This document shows, one piece after another, positions 7,011 to 13,855 of a DNA stretch of 34,473 nucleotides (the first letter of the stretch is position 1; each line of letters opens with the position of its first letter). The translations under genes and the position numbers were made by a program. The stretch is from contig DHVT01000002.1 in the NCBI GenBank assembly GCA_002412775.1, positions 1 through 34,473 on the forward strand. Reading direction: 5' to 3'. The notes under the pieces are model-generated. The model was not told where the DNA came from. It was given only the letters and a program-made list of their open reading frames with translations, and ran no database searches. This stretch comes from Firmicutes bacterium UBA5201. Its GTDB lineage: Bacteria > Bacillota > Clostridia > Peptostreptococcales > Acidaminobacteraceae.

Positions 7011-7544
7011 TCAATCCTCCTTGATTTTTGATTTGTATGAGACATAGGCGTTTAGCGTCTCAATATAGTTGAGAAGTCCGCCACCACGCTCTTTTTTGAT
7101 TTGAAAGTCCGGATTCATGGATTTGTATGGAATAGATCTTCTTTCCTTTTTGTTGAAAAAGTCATTGATGGTTTCATAAGGCACCAGGTAATAGGTGTCG
7201 TTGAACTTGAAATGTACGATTATGAATGCGAGGCCACCTTGTTTGTCCACATCCTTCATGTAATCGATCTGGTGTTCATGTATATTGCCAAGTGGAAGGC
7301 TTTTGAGATTCGTTTCCTTGGCGTCGAACGCAATGAAGACGCCCTGGACGATTCCAATGAAGTCGACGGTGGATTTTTTTTCGAAAAACCCTTTGGTGAC
7401 CATGCCGGTATTGCTGATTTCAACTACTTTGACGGGTGTGCTGATTTTGTCTATGCGACACAGTCCCAGCTGGTGGTAGTACTGATTGGTGTATAGCAAG
7501 AGTTCTTCCAGCACATCGCCGCGATGTCCGCTTTTTGACCACAT
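7011..7544 (-). CDS. recU: RecU-type Holliday junction resolvase
   Basis: A 177-residue nuclease of the RecU family, which cuts Holliday junctions in Firmicutes. It shows HRGDVLEELLLYTN near the N terminus, then ISTPVKVV, the catalytic core KSTVDFIGIVQG...FDAKET, and LPLGNIHEHQIDYM. The acidic residues in the STVDF and FDAKET segments are the expected metal ligands. It is somewhat shorter than B. subtilis RecU (about 206 residues), mainly at the N terminus. GGGGAGGAC precedes the ATG at 7544. It is usually near pbpA in Bacillus; here it heads an operon with phzF and lies beside a cluster of DnaA-box-like nonamers. Confidence 0.88.
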   Translation of the reverse strand: MWSKSGHRGDVLEELLLYTNQYYHQLGLCRIDKISTPVKVVEISNTGMVTKGFFEKKSTVDFIGIVQGVFIAFDAKETNLKSLPLGNIHEHQIDYMKDVDKQGGLAFIIVHFKFNDTYYLVPYETINDFFNKKERRSIPYKSMNPDFQIKKERGGGLLNYIETLNAYVSYKSKIKED

Positions 7545-7598
7545 ATTTTTGTCCTCCCCGTAATATCCTATGTCAAGTCTATCACGATTTTGTAAACC

Positions 7599-7649
7599 TG
7601 TGAATAATGAAGAATAAGTTGTGGATAAAAGTGTGGATAATGTGCATAA
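7599..7649 (+). repeat. Cluster of DnaA-box-like nonamers, copy 1
   Basis: TGTGAATAA (7599), TGTGGATAA (7620), TGTGGATAA (7632) and TGTGCATAA (7641) lie in the same orientation. The two middle ones are perfect copies of the DnaA box (complement TTATCCACA). Starts of the last three are 12 and 9 bases apart. Further one-mismatch copies occur at 7764-7772 (opposite strand) and 7831-7839. No dnaA or dnaN gene is nearby, so this looks like a non-origin DnaA-binding locus. Binding is inference. Confidence 0.6.
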
Positions 7650-7880
7650 CCGAACGATGTCATATAGACAACGACCTCAATGGAGCCAATTTTGATTACA
7701 AAACATCAAATTAATGAATTAATAGCGTTAAATGTTAAATAATGTTCGACATTTGTTTACAATTTATTCACATAAAGCTTAAAAAGTCGACAATTTCGAA
7801 TATTCTTGGTTCACATAATAAAAGAGATAATGTGGATAGCCTGTTAACAATATGTTCATAGCTTTTTTGTTCAAAATCAT

Positions 7881-7909
7881 TTGACAGGGTATAAAAAAGA
7901 TAGTATCAT
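7881..7909 (+). promoter_or_regulatory. Promoter of the selenoprotein-glutaredoxin operon
   Basis: TTGACA (7881-7886), a 17-base spacer and TATCAT (7904-7909) form a strong sigma-A-type promoter. The expected start point is near 7916, just before the G/C palindrome at 7919-7934. Confidence 0.75.
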
Positions 7910-7918
7910 ATGATTACA

Positions 7919-7934
7919 CCCCCAAGGCAGGGGG
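7919..7934. promoter_or_regulatory. G/C palindrome, possible CstR/CsoR-family operator
   Basis: CCCCC (7919-7923) and GGGGG (7930-7934) flank a six-base centre, immediately downstream of the predicted transcription start. CsoR/CstR-family repressors are known to bind short G/C-tract palindromes overlapping promoters, and a CstR-like gene lies at 11062-11328. It could instead be a simple hairpin in the 5' untranslated region. Confidence 0.45.
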
Positions 7935-7947
7935 ACGGGAGGCTTTG

Positions 7948-8235
7948 ATGAAAATTTCACTAACTCAAAGTGCAATTGAGAAATTAAAAAAAGAATCGAA
8001 CCCCAAGAGTGGTTACCGAATCAATGTTCTCGGCGTTGGCTGAGGTGGTCCTAAATTTGGATTTGTTCGGGACGAACAAAAGGAAAATGATTACTTGGAA
8101 GTAATAGAGGGTATCAAACTATTTGCAGACTCAGATTTGATGGAGACCCATCATGGATTCAAGGTGGACTATTCCAGTTTCCTATTGACACGAGGTTTCT
8201 ATGTTCAGGCTTTGCACTACGGTTCGAGATGTTAA
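7948..8235 (+). CDS. HesB/IscA-like selenoprotein with in-frame UGA
   Basis: Reading from ATG 7948 (GGGAGG 5 nt upstream) gives a 95-residue protein interrupted only by TGA at 8041-8043, codon 32, and ended by TAA at 8233-8235. The segment around it is INVLGVG-U-GGPKFGF. In HesB/IscA/SufA proteins this spot holds the conserved cysteine of the GxGCxG motif, so the UGA sits exactly at a functional cysteine. HesB-like selenoproteins are a known bacterial family. The frame continues with sensible protein for 63 codons (EGIKLFADSDL, KVDYSSFLLTRGFYV), and a SECIS-like hairpin follows the UGA. The usual C-terminal CGCG motif is absent; only one cysteine (GSRC) remains. It is cotranscribed with a glutaredoxin. 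It probably binds or exchanges sulfur, selenium or Fe-S ligands; the exact reaction is unknown. A sequencing error or pseudogene is the alternative. Confidence 0.88.
8041..8080 (+). promoter_or_regulatory. Bacterial SECIS element
   Basis: Downstream of TGA 8041-8043, TTTGTTCG (8062-8069) pairs perfectly with CGAACAAA (8073-8080) around the loop GGA. Twenty-six bases separate the UGA from the loop. An apical loop beginning with G, on a stem of this size and at this distance, fits the bacterial SECIS consensus as I recall it (loop about 16-37 nt from the UGA, with a G in the first two loop positions). SelB binding is inferred. Confidence 0.8.
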
Positions 8236-8260
8236 GAAATTATGATTTGGAGGTATTGAA

Positions 8261-8494
8261 ATGTCAAAAAATGTTGTAATTTATTCAAGTAATACTTGTG
8301 GTTATTGTACTATGGCAAAAGAGTATTTAAATGAAAAAGGTGTTTCTTTCACAGAAAAAAATGTTTCGACTGATATTGAAGCACGTAAGGAATTGATGTC
8401 AAAAGGATTTATGGGCGTTCCAGTGATTTATGTTGAGGACGAAGTGATTCAAGGTTTTGACAAAGCAAGATTGGATACGCTTTTGGGATTATAG
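8261..8494 (+). CDS. Glutaredoxin-like protein
   Basis: A 77-residue thioredoxin-fold protein with the active site TCGYC (C13, C16) and the cis-proline loop GVPVIYVEDEVIQGFD. Length and motifs match the small glutaredoxin/NrdH/YruB-like group of Firmicutes, which use thioredoxin reductase or low-molecular-weight thiols as electron source. TTGGAGGT precedes the ATG. It lies 25 nt after the selenoprotein and is followed by an intrinsic terminator, so the two form a tight pair. It probably reduces the selenoprotein or a persulfide/selenide adduct on it; this is inference from context. A general disulfide reductase role cannot be excluded. Confidence 0.88.
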   Translation: MSKNVVIYSSNTCGYCTMAKEYLNEKGVSFTEKNVSTDIEARKELMSKGFMGVPVIYVEDEVIQGFDKARLDTLLGL

Positions 8495-8507
8495 GCGGAA
8501 GCATTGG

Positions 8508-8532
8508 AAGAGCCCCGAATGGGCTCTTTTTA
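8508..8532 (+). terminator. Intrinsic terminator after the glutaredoxin gene
   Basis: AAGAGCCC (8508-8515) pairs with GGGCTCTT (8521-8528) around a five-base loop, followed by a T-rich tail. No clear promoter lies between it and the next gene start at 8560, so some read-through, or a promoter within the glutaredoxin gene, is likely. Confidence 0.85.
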
Positions 8533-8559
8533 TTTGATTATGATTAGATGGAGGTAACA

Positions 8560-11043
8560 ATGAAACAAAAGGTTTTGATAGTCGGTGGAGTGGCCGGTGG
8601 AGCAAGTGCGGCAGCACGTCTGAGAAGAGTGGATGAACATGCTGAAATCATCATGTTGGAAAGAGGACCTTACATATCATTCGCGAACTGTGGTCTTCCT
8701 TACTACGTTGGTGGCGCTATTGAAGAAAGAAGTGCGCTATTGCTTCAGACACCTGAGGCGATGAAAGCGAGATTCAACATTGATGTCCGTGTGGAAAATG
8801 AAGTGTTGTCAATCGACAGAGAGAAAAAAACTGTGGAAATCAGAGACATAAAGAACAATAATGTCTATGAGGAATCCTATGATGTTCTAGTCCTCTCTCC
8901 AGGTTCAACGCCACTTAAGCCGCCAATTCCTGGAATTGACGCTCCAAACATCTTTTCATTATGGAATATCCCAGACGTGGACAGAATCAAAGGTTTTGTC
9001 GATGGCATGAAACCCCAGACCGCCGCTGTCATAGGGGGAGGGTTCATCGGTCTTGAAATGGCCGAAAATTTACACGATTTAGGTATTGAGGTATCTGTTG
9101 TGGAGATGGCTGATCAAGTCATGGCACCTATTGATTTTGAAATGGCTCAAATCGTACACAAACATATGAAAACAAAGAATGTCGGACTTTATTTGGGTGA
9201 TGGCGTAAAATCATTCGAGTATCACAACGGCAAAACAAGAGTGACGCTTCAAAGCGGAAAATCTGTGGAAGTGGACCTTGTGATCCTTTCCATCGGTATC
9301 AGACCACAAAGTGAACTTGCAAAAAATGCAGGCCTTGAAATGAACCAAAGAAACGGAATCGTAGTGGATCCGTCGCTTAAAACATCTGATCCCAATATAT
9401 ATGCGATCGGTGACGCCATTGAGGTCGTCGACTTCATCGGTGGACAAAAGACTATGGTTCCGCTTGCAGGGCCGGCCAACAAGCAAGGCCGTATCTGTGC
9501 GGATAACATCGCAGGAATAAAGAGTGTTTACAAAGGCACTCAAGGCACGTCTGTCGCAAAAGTTTTCGATCTTACGGTATCTTCGACAGGGGTCAATGAA
9601 AAGACACTGATCAGAGAAGGCAAATTATATGGAAAAGACTATTATACAACTCTGATTCATCCTAATTCACATGCAGGGTATTATCCAGGTGCGATTCCGA
9701 TGACCCTGAAATTGATTTTCGGCATGGATGGAAAAGTACTTGGCGCTCAAAACGTTGGATATGATGGCGTGGAAAAACGTATAGATGTCATTGCGACTGC
9801 GATACGATTCAATGCAACGGTGTTTGATCTGACAGAACTCGAACTCGCTTATGCCCCACCTTATTCTTCGGCGAAAGATCCTGTGAACATGGCTGGCTTT
9901 GTTGGTGAGAATATTCTTAAGGGCATCACCAAACCTTTCCAATGGCATGAATTCAAGACGATTGAGGATGATGTGGTCGTACTTGACGTCAGAGAACCAA
10001 TCGAAAGGGATATGGGATTTATCACCGGTTCGATCAACATTCCCGTGGATTCACTTAGAGACAGAATGCACGAACTGGATAAAGACAAGAAAATTGTAAT
10101 ATACTGCGCGGTAGGCATCAGAGGCCATGCGGCTTCGAGAATTTTGATGCAAAACGGATTTGAAAATATCTATAACCTTATGGGCGGCTATACTACTTAT
10201 GCGACAGTCCTATGCCAGGATGACAACAAAGCATGTGGAGGTATTTCGTTCAATTCTGAAATTCATCTTACAGAATCCGGTGATGTGGAAGATGTCCACG
10301 AAATTGATGACGTGAGTGCAGAAGTGATCAAACTGAATGCCTGCGGACTTCAATGTCCTGGTCCGATCATGCAAGTGAGCAAATCCCTTGAGGCCATGAA
10401 AGTGGGAGACATTTTGGATGTCAAGGCAACGGATCCCGGTTTCATGAGTGATATTGGAGTCTGGTGTGACAAGACAGGCAACACTTTGATCGAATCAGGC
10501 AAGGAAGACAAACAGTTTTTTGCGCGAATCAGAAAAGGTAAAAAAAGAGTAACCAATGCTCTTGTGGAATCTAAAGACGACAAGACCATAGTGGTATTCA
10601 GTGGGGATCTCGATAAAGCGATTGCAACACTCATCATTGCAAATGGAGCGGCATCCATGGGTAAAAAGGTAACCCTTTTCTACACTTTCTGGGGTCTCAA
10701 CATACTCAGAAGACCTGAAAAAGTAAATGTGAAGAAAGATTTCATAGGAAAGATGTTCAGTTCCATGTTGCCACGAGGCACTAGAAAGTTGGGACTTTCA
10801 AAGATGAACATGCTCGGCATGGGTCCTAAGATGATCCGTATGGTCATGAAAAAGCACAATGTGGATTCGCTTGAAGCCATGCTTCAAATGGCAATGGATA
10901 ACGGTATCCGTATGGTGGCTTGCAACATGTCGATGGATTTGATGGGAATTACTGAGGAAGAGTTGATAGACGGAGTTGAACTCGGTGGTGTGGCTTCAAT
11001 GCTTGGCGCTGCAGAAGATTCAAACATGAGTTTATTCATTTAA
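8560..11043 (+). CDS. CoA-disulfide reductase/rhodanese/TusA/DsrE fusion
   Basis: An 827-residue, four-module redox protein. Residues 1 to about 450 are an FAD/NAD(P)H disulfide reductase with GGVAGGASAAARLRR at the N terminus, the single redox cysteine C44 in FANCGLPYY typical of CoA-disulfide and persulfide reductases, and a second dinucleotide motif IGGGFIGLEMAE. About 455-550 is a rhodanese domain with nucleophile C516 in YCAVGIRGH. About 588-665 is a TusA/SirA domain with ACGLQCPGP (C595, C599). About 670-827 is a DsrE/F-like domain with C788 in ACNMSMD. The set suggests NAD(P)H-dependent reduction of persulfides or CoA-disulfides, with sulfane sulfur relayed between domains. I chose ATG 8560 because the in-frame ATG at 8548 overlaps GGAGGT. 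The CstR-like gene follows after 18 nt. Confidence 0.9.
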   Translation: MKQKVLIVGGVAGGASAAARLRRVDEHAEIIMLERGPYISFANCGLPYYVGGAIEERSALLLQTPEAMKARFNIDVRVENEVLSIDREKKTVEIRDIKNNNVYEESYDVLVLSPGSTPLKPPIPGIDAPNIFSLWNIPDVDRIKGFVDGMKPQTAAVIGGGFIGLEMAENLHDLGIEVSVVEMADQVMAPIDFEMAQIVHKHMKTKNVGLYLGDGVKSFEYHNGKTRVTLQSGKSVEVDLVILSIGIRPQSELAKNAGLEMNQRNGIVVDPSLKTSDPNIYAIGDAIEVVDFIGGQKTMVPLAGPANKQGRICADNIAGIKSVYKGTQGTSVAKVFDLTVSSTGVNEKTLIREGKLYGKDYYTTLIHPNSHAGYYPGAIPMTLKLIFGMDGKVLGAQNVGYDGVEKRIDVIATAIRFNATVFDLTELELAYAPPYSSAKDPVNMAGFVGENILKGITKPFQWHEFKTIEDDVVVLDVREPIERDMGFITGSINIPVDSLRDRMHELDKDKKIVIYCAVGIRGHAASRILMQNGFENIYNLMGGYTTYATVLCQDDNKACGGISFNSEIHLTESGDVEDVHEIDDVSAEVIKLNACGLQCPGPIMQVSKSLEAMKVGDILDVKATDPGFMSDIGVWCDKTGNTLIESGKEDKQFFARIRKGKKRVTNALVESKDDKTIVVFSGDLDKAIATLIIANGAASMGKKVTLFYTFWGLNILRRPEKVNVKKDFIGKMFSSMLPRGTRKLGLSKMNMLGMGPKMIRMVMKKHNVDSLEAMLQMAMDNGIRMVACNMSMDLMGITEEELIDGVELGGVASMLGAAEDSNMSLFI

Positions 11044-11061
11044 TTCTGTTGGAGGTATCAA

Positions 11062-11328
11062 ATGATTGAAATGGATGACGATAAAAAGAAAATCATCAAT
11101 CGACTGAAGACAATCAAAGGTCATGTCCAAGGTATTGAGAATATGGTGGAAAGTGATAAGGGCTGCGATGAGATTTTGGTCCAAATCGCTGCGATCAAGC
11201 AATCCATACACAAAGTCGGACTGGCGATCATGGAGCGTCAAGCTACAAGCTGTTTCATGGATGAGGATAAAGTCGATAAGGAAAAAATGGAAGAGTTGAT
11301 CAAATTGATGTTCAATTATACCAAATAA
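11062..11328 (+). CDS. CstR-like persulfide-sensing repressor (CsoR family)
   Basis: An 88-residue all-helical protein of the CsoR/RcnR/CstR (DUF156) family, shown by NRLKTIKGHVQGIENMV near the N terminus and the C35/C64 pair. In copper-sensing CsoR the third ligand is a histidine four residues before the second cysteine. Here that position is Q60 (MERQATSC). Loss of the copper histidine with both cysteines kept is the pattern of CstR, which senses per- and polysulfides through C-S-S-S-C links. Its location right after a rhodanese/TusA/DsrE reductase supports that role, as in the S. aureus cst locus. GGAGGT precedes ATG 11062. A likely target is the G/C palindrome at 7919-7934. Confidence 0.85.
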   Translation: MIEMDDDKKKIINRLKTIKGHVQGIENMVESDKGCDEILVQIAAIKQSIHKVGLAIMERQATSCFMDEDKVDKEKMEELIKLMFNYTK

Positions 11329-11337
11329 AAACATATA

Positions 11338-11383
11338 AAACCGGTCTTACATCATATTCATCAAGATGTAGGACCGGTTTTTA
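11338..11383. terminator. Bidirectional terminator between cstR-like gene and NROR gene
   Basis: AAACCGGTCTTACATC (11338-11353) pairs with GATGTAGGACCGGTTT (11365-11380), with one wobble pair. T-runs follow on both strands. It separates two convergent genes. Confidence 0.9.
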
Positions 11384-11390
11384 GTTGAAT

Positions 11391-12566
11391 CTATAAGGAG
11401 TCGATGAAGTCTTTTTTGCGAACGCGATTGGAGAGTGCTTTTTTCAGTTTTGAGGATTTGGAGATGTCATCCAGCAAAATACCACCAACCAATAGGTCAT
11501 CGGTGAAAAAGTATTTTTCGAAATGTTGATCGTCCTCGACTTTATGGGTATCATAGACAATCCCTGGATTGCCACCAACATCACCAATGGAAAACAGTCT
11601 CATGTTCATACCTTGATAAATGTTGAAAGGAATCACCGGTTCGTAAACAGATCTGATACCGATTGCATTGAGCCCGGCAATTTTTCCTTGGTCGACGGAT
11701 TCCGGCCATATGGCATAGTTGACGCCTTTATGTTCCGCGCAATCACCAGCGGCATATATATCGGCTTGGCTGGTTCTCATGAAATCATCGACAACAACGC
11801 CGCGCTCGATCTTGAGTCCGGCTTCTTTGGCGAGCGACGTATCCGCTCTCACACCTATTGAAAAAATGACAAAATCAGCTTCAAGAATGGTGCCATCCGA
11901 AAGTTCCACTCCCTTTGCCGAGTCGACTCCCACAATACCCTTGGTCTGGACACCTTTCATCACTTTGATGCCTGTTTTTGACACTTTTTCCTCGAACAGT
12001 TCCGAAGCTTCCAGGTCCAACTGTCTGGGCAGCAAACGATCCATCATTTCGACCACATCAACGGAGATGTCCAATTTTCTGAGTTGCCATCCCAGTTCAA
12101 GACCTAGCAATCCACCTCCGATGATCACAGTTTTTTTAGAGGTGCTGGCGAGTTCCTTGATCGTTTCGGCATCGTCAAAAGTTCTGAGAGAAACGACATT
12201 TTTAAGATTAGCTCCAGGCATTGGCGGTATGAAGTTGTTGCTTCCCGAGCTGAGAATCAGCGAATCGTAGTGCAATTTATCGCCATTGTCGAGAATCACT
12301 TCGTGTGCTTCCGGGAGAATTTTAGTGACTGAGCTTGATGTTCTAAGTATGATGTGATTTTCCTTATACCAATCCAAGTCGTGCAAATAAAAACGTTTTG
12401 GAAGGTTTTCCTCACTCACATATTCGGAGAGCATAGGCCTATAGTAAACAGGTCTCGCTTCCTTGGTTATGATTGTGATCTCATGTGCCCCATTTTGATT
12501 CAGAATTTCTTCAGTTGCCGCATTTCCTGCCGCGCCATTTCCGACAATAATAATTTTCTTTGACAT
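11391..12566 (-). CDS. NADH:rubredoxin oxidoreductase-like flavoprotein
   Basis: A 391-residue FAD/NAD-binding oxidoreductase. It has the FAD-binding IIIVGNGAAGNAATEEIL at the N terminus, the NADH-binding TVIIGGGLLGLELGWQLRK in the middle, the FAD-contact ADIYAAGDCAE and a C-terminal domain. It lacks a CxxxxC redox disulfide, as in the NADH oxidase/nitrite reductase/rubredoxin reductase branch. Size and context match NROR of Clostridium acetobutylicum, which feeds NADH electrons through rubredoxin to oxygen- and peroxide-reducing enzymes. The rubredoxin, desulfoferrodoxin and rubrerythrin genes start on the other strand. AAAGGTAGG precedes the ATG at 12566. A nitrite-reductase-like role is a less likely alternative. 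Confidence 0.82.
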   Translation of the reverse strand: MSKKIIIVGNGAAGNAATEEILNQNGAHEITIITKEARPVYYRPMLSEYVSEENLPKRFYLHDLDWYKENHIILRTSSSVTKILPEAHEVILDNGDKLHYDSLILSSGSNNFIPPMPGANLKNVVSLRTFDDAETIKELASTSKKTVIIGGGLLGLELGWQLRKLDISVDVVEMMDRLLPRQLDLEASELFEEKVSKTGIKVMKGVQTKGIVGVDSAKGVELSDGTILEADFVIFSIGVRADTSLAKEAGLKIERGVVVDDFMRTSQADIYAAGDCAEHKGVNYAIWPESVDQGKIAGLNAIGIRSVYEPVIPFNIYQGMNMRLFSIGDVGGNPGIVYDTHKVEDDQHFEKYFFTDDLLVGGILLDDISKSSKLKKALSNRVRKKDFIDSL

Positions 12567-12699
12567 TGTAATGCCTACCTTTCTTTTGCAAATTCATTAT
12601 GTTACAATTTTTATACCTAATAAATTCCAGTTCAAGCAAAATAATATTTATAATTTTGTTTGGTTGGAATGATTATTGGGGTATAAACAAAAAGGACTG

Positions 12700-12728
12700 T
12701 TGACATCAAAATTCAAAAGTGGTATTAT
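12700..12728 (+). promoter_or_regulatory. Promoter of the rubredoxin-perR operon
   Basis: TTGACA (12700-12705), a 17-base spacer and TATTAT (12723-12728) form a near-consensus promoter 70 bases upstream of the rubredoxin start. The expected start point falls within the PerR-type palindrome at 12733-12747. Confidence 0.75.
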
Positions 12729-12732
12729 CAAG

Positions 12733-12747
12733 TTGTAATCGTTACAA
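12733..12747. promoter_or_regulatory. PerR-type operator
   Basis: TTGTAA-TCG-TTACAA is a perfect 6-3-6 palindrome over the predicted transcription start. It resembles the PerR/Fur 7-1-7 box TTATAATNATTATAA in size and arms. PerR is encoded in the same operon, so autoregulation with derepression by peroxide is the likely logic. Confidence 0.65.
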
Positions 12748-12800
12748 ACTGATAATTAAAACAGTCAAAACAAAATTTAAAGTATAAGGAGAGTATGATT

Positions 12801-12959
12801 ATGAAGTATGAATGTGTAGCATGTGGTTATGTTTATGATCCTGAACTTGGCGATCCAGATAATGGAGTTGCTCCTGGCACCTCTTTTGAAGATGTTCCGG
12901 AAGATTGGGTATGTCCACTTTGTGGAGTAGGTAAGGATATGTTTGAGCCTTTGGCTTAA
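12801..12959 (+). CDS. Rubredoxin
   Basis: A 52-residue electron-transfer protein holding one Fe(Cys)4 centre. The two knuckles are CVACGYVYDP (C5, C8) and CPLCGVGKDMFE, with the conserved GDPDNGVAPGTSFEDVPEDW between them. The small size is normal for rubredoxin. I chose ATG 12801 because AAGGAG lies 9 nt upstream; the in-frame ATG at 12795 is too close to it. It is the first gene of an oxygen-defence operon and divergent from its probable reductase. It should pass electrons from NROR to desulfoferrodoxin and rubrerythrin. Confidence 0.95.
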   Translation: MKYECVACGYVYDPELGDPDNGVAPGTSFEDVPEDWVCPLCGVGKDMFEPLA

Positions 12960-12990
12960 TGTTTGATGAAAGTGTGGGAAGGTGAATGAT

Positions 12991-13404
12991 ATGCAAGAAA
13001 ATTATTTTGGTGACTTTTTGAGAAACAATGGCATAAAACCATCTTTTCAACGGATCAAAATCTATGAATATCTGCTCCAGAACAAGGAGCATCCGACGGT
13101 TGAAACCATTTACAATGCCTTGAACAGTCAGATTCCCACACTTTCAAAGACTACTGTATACAATACCTTGAAAGTTTTCATAGAAAAAGGAATTGCTATG
13201 GCTATTACTATTGATGATACTGAAGTCCGCTTTGATGCGGATGTCAAGGTACATGGTCATTTCAAATGTGAACATTGCCATAAGATTTATGATTTTGAAG
13301 TCGACGTTGAGAGCATTTCCAGTGAGGCTCTGAAAGATTTCGATGTATATGATCAGCAAATGTTTTTCTATGGGGTCTGCAAGGTTTGCAAGAACAACTC
13401 ATAG
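12991..13404 (+). CDS. perR: Peroxide-sensing repressor PerR (Fur family)
   Basis: A 137-residue Fur-family repressor with a winged-helix N-terminal half (PTLSKTTVYNTLKVF recognition region) and a metal-binding C-terminal half. All five PerR regulatory-metal ligands can be placed: H34, D82, H88, H90 and D101 (B. subtilis H37, D85, H91, H93, D104). The aspartate at the last position separates PerR from Fur, which has glutamate. Structural zinc pairs are CEHC (93-96) and CKVC near the end. I chose ATG 12991, with GGGAAGGTG 7 nt upstream, over an in-frame GTG at 12982. Oxidation of the iron-binding histidines by peroxide should release it from the operator at 12733-12747. Confidence 0.9.
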   Translation: MQENYFGDFLRNNGIKPSFQRIKIYEYLLQNKEHPTVETIYNALNSQIPTLSKTTVYNTLKVFIEKGIAMAITIDDTEVRFDADVKVHGHFKCEHCHKIYDFEVDVESISSEALKDFDVYDQQMFFYGVCKVCKNNS

Positions 13405-13414
13405 GAGGTACTGA

Positions 13415-13792
13415 ATGAAGAAGCTTGATGTCTATAAATGCGAAGAATGCGGAAACATCGTGGAAGTATTGCATTGGGGTGGCGGCGATCTTGTATGTTG
13501 TGGCGAAAATATGAAGTTGATGGAAGAAAAATCAGCGGATTCAACAACTGAAAAGCATGTACCGGTGGTGGAAGCGATTCAGGGTGGCTACAAAGTGACC
13601 GTTGGTTCGACACTTCATCCAATGAAAGAAGAACATTATATCGAATGGATTGAACTTATTACCGAAACAGACACTTTAATCACATTCCTCAAACCTGGTG
13701 ATGAGCCTGTAGCTATATTTAAAACTGACGAAAAAGCTGTAATGGCTAGAGAATATTGCAATCTCCACGGATTGTGGAAAAACGAAATATAA
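13415..13792 (+). CDS. dfx: Desulfoferrodoxin (superoxide reductase)
   Basis: A 125-residue class I superoxide reductase. The N-terminal desulforedoxin domain binds an Fe(Cys)4 centre through CEECG and the CC pair in LVCCGENM. The C-terminal catalytic domain carries the Fe(His)4Cys ligands in EKHVPVV, STLHPMKEEHYIEWIEL and YCNLHGLWK. It reduces superoxide to peroxide without making oxygen, using electrons from the rubredoxin encoded upstream. AGGAGGT precedes ATG 13415, 10 nt after the perR stop, so it is cotranscribed with perR. The length is normal for the two-centre form. Confidence 0.95.
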   Translation: MKKLDVYKCEECGNIVEVLHWGGGDLVCCGENMKLMEEKSADSTTEKHVPVVEAIQGGYKVTVGSTLHPMKEEHYIEWIELITETDTLITFLKPGDEPVAIFKTDEKAVMAREYCNLHGLWKNEI

Positions 13793-13803
13793 TTCAATTA
13801 TGA

Positions 13804-13833
13804 AGAGTTTAAGATCTAAACATTCTAAACTCT
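13804..13833 (+). other. Hairpin in the dfx-ferritin gap
   Basis: AGAGTTTA (13804-13811) and TAAACTCT (13826-13833) form an 8-bp stem with a 14-base loop in the 63-base gap before the ferritin gene. There is no T-run, so it is more likely an mRNA processing or stability structure than a terminator. Confidence 0.4.
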
Positions 13834-13855
13834 CTCTATGAAAAGGAGAGTAATT

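Larger units (their letters stand above)
7545..7947. other. AT-rich intergenic spacer between recU and the selenoprotein gene
   Basis: A 403-base spacer between divergent genes with no credible coding frame. It contains the recU upstream region, six nonamers within one mismatch of the DnaA box (7599, 7620, 7632, 7641, 7764 on the opposite strand, and 7831), an AT-rich stretch around 7690-7830, and at its right end the promoter and G/C palindrome of the selenoprotein operon. Confidence 0.7.

Noticed and set aside
7545..7947. Chromosomal replication origin
   Set aside because: It has DnaA boxes and AT-rich DNA, but dnaA, dnaN, gyrB, recF or rpmH are absent and a similar cluster exists at 20057-20158. 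A non-origin DnaA-binding locus fits better.
8041..8043. Reading the TGA as a nonsense mutation or sequencing error in a HesB pseudogene
   Set aside because: The UGA falls on the functional cysteine of the family, the downstream frame stays family-like to a normal stop, a SECIS-like hairpin follows, and promoter and ribosome binding site are intact. It remains the main alternative until resequenced.
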